In this document: piece by piece, positions 63,277-64,000 of the stretch | Layout: every line of letters starts with the position of its first letter | Numbering within the stretch: the first letter of the stretch is position 1 | Source: Sphingomonas bisphenolicum | GTDB taxonomy: Bacteria; Pseudomonadota; Alphaproteobacteria; Sphingomonadales; Sphingomonadaceae | Assembly (NCBI RefSeq): GCF_024349785.1 | Contig: NZ_AP018821.1 | Span: forward strand, 124,001-188,000 | Length of the DNA: 64,000 nt | Reading direction: 5' to 3' | The notes under the pieces: generated by a model | Databases searched by the model: none | Seen by the model: the letters and a program-made list of their open reading frames with translations, nothing else | Told to the model about the DNA's origin: nothing | Position numbers and translations under genes: made by a program

Positions 63277-64000
63277 CGCTGCGCCCGCATATTTGAGAGG
63301 CCAACGGCGGCAACGCTGGCGCCGGGACCATTACCGTCGGCAAAGCTGCTGAGCGCATATTCCACGGTGACATTGCCCGTCATGCGGTCATAGGGCGGCA
63401 CCTTGGTCTGACAGGAAAAGCCGGCGCACAGGTCGAAATCGGACGACACGGCAACATAGGTCGGGACCGCCTGCACATTGAAGGCTCGGAACAGTCGCGG
63501 ATCCACGCCGACATTGGCGAATTCGTCCTGGCGCTCGACGATCTGCCCGAGCCGAGCCGAAAACTCCTTCATGCTGTTGTTCGGAAAGCCGCGGAACACC
63601 ACGACGCCGCCAGCGCGCGCCGTATCGCGGATAAGCGGTTTCAGGGACTGTGGCGGCATCGAGAGACTGGCGAAGACGATGAATTGCGGCGCCTCGCCGC
63701 TCTTGACGCTGGCATTGCCGGCGGCGCCTTGCACGATCTCATCGAAGTCGATCGCGCCGTCGGGCCCCTTGGGCAGATCCTTGGCCGCGACCTGTCGCAT
63801 GTTTTCGGTGCCGGCTTCGCGCACCGCGACGGCCTCCTCGCGGAACTGGTCGCCGCGATCCTTGACGTGGTTCACGAAGGCTTCGGCATCTGCGGCGAGG
63901 TCGGCCGAGCGCTTTTTGATGGCTTGCACGTCAAGACCGTCCACGGTCTGGGCGAGCAGCGCCGATACGCCGGCGGTAGCAAGCAGGGCAGTAACGCCCC
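63273..64000 (-). CDS. trbC: Conjugative transfer protein TrbC (cut by window end)
   Basis: The minus-strand frame is open to the last base, so the N-terminus is outside the window; the visible start encodes a signal-peptide end (TALLATAGVSALLAQ). The body matches TrbC of F-type systems: QFIVFASLSMPPQSLKPLIRDTARAGG, FRGFPNNS and FNVQAVPTYV, a thioredoxin-like fold without a CxxC. TrbC works with TraW and TraU in pilus assembly. The ATG/GTG at 63944 is not the true start. Confidence 0.88.
   Translation of the reverse strand, partial: GVTALLATAGVSALLAQTVDGLDVQAIKKRSADLAADAEAFVNHVKDRGDQFREEAVAVREAGTENMRQVAAKDLPKGPDGAIDFDEIVQGAAGNASVKSGEAPQFIVFASLSMPPQSLKPLIRDTARAGGVVVFRGFPNNSMKEFSARLGQIVERQDEFANVGVDPRLFRAFNVQAVPTYVAVSSDFDLCAGFSCQTKVPPYDRMTGNVTVEYALSSFADGNGPGASVAAVGLSNMRAQR

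Overview
The window is a GC-rich alphaproteobacterial replicon segment, most likely from a sphingomonad (Sphingomonadaceae) and probably from a large conjugative plasmid or an integrated conjugative region. The case rests on an F-type conjugation cluster (trbC-traN-traF-traH-traG) at the right end, a partial IS21-family element at the left end, HWE-type histidine kinase signalling, an NDUFS4-type small protein, a TonB-dependent receptor, and two stress-sigma promoter look-alikes. The species call is inference. No tRNA, rRNA or CRISPR array was seen.

Layout. 1-1.7 kb: 3' part of IS21-family istA, complete istB, and a tandem array of short repeats at the element end. 1.9-7.5 kb: MHYT-GGDEF-EAL protein, D-lactate dehydrogenase, then a tyrosine recombinase directly followed by a GIY-YIG nuclease-domain protein. 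7.4-15.3 kb: LuxR-type regulator without luxI, a tightly overlapped minus-strand operon (alpha/beta hydrolase, cupin, VOC/SnoaL, PhzF, EamA exporter), a divergent membrane protein, a nucleoside deaminase, and a MocR-type regulator with a palindrome over its own promoter. 15.3-28.9 kb: LysR remnant, rpoH-type sigma-32, TonB receptor, diguanylate cyclase, two Hsp20 genes (the first behind a ROSE-like RNA thermometer), an NDUFS4-like protein, an HtrA-type protease, a frameshifted diguanylate cyclase, an HWE kinase and a GAF-PAS-GGDEF-EAL protein. 28.9-39.4 kb: hybrid histidine kinase and a mannose operon (manC, manA, glycosyltransferase, GH130-type glycosidase, phosphohexomutase). 39.5-55.7 kb: groEL/groES with a CIRCE operator, a Usg trio, small conserved ORFs, thioredoxin-reductase-like protein, transglutaminase, UbiB kinase, response regulator, CPA1 antiporter, PhnA-like protein, XRE regulator, thioesterase, HD-GYP phosphodiesterase, broken acyl carrier protein, HdeD and Bax-inhibitor-1. 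55.7-64 kb: traG, traH, traF, two small ORFs, traN and trbC (cut by the window end).

How it fits together. The central 40 kb reads as a mobile heat and envelope stress island. It carries its own sigma-32, chaperones (Hsp20 x2, GroESL), a periplasmic protease, HdeD, BI-1 and a cation/proton antiporter, with visible heat-shock control elements (ROSE-like hairpin, CIRCE, sigma-32-like promoter). It also holds five c-di-GMP turnover genes and an apparently self-sufficient GDP-mannose/mannoside module. In content it resembles the transmissible locus of stress tolerance (Hsp20, HdeD, DegP, antiporter) of gamma- and betaproteobacteria, but it lacks ClpK/ClpG and YfdX in this window and carries sigma-32 and GroESL instead. 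Three genes show single-base indels in or near short runs, which may be assembly errors or decay.
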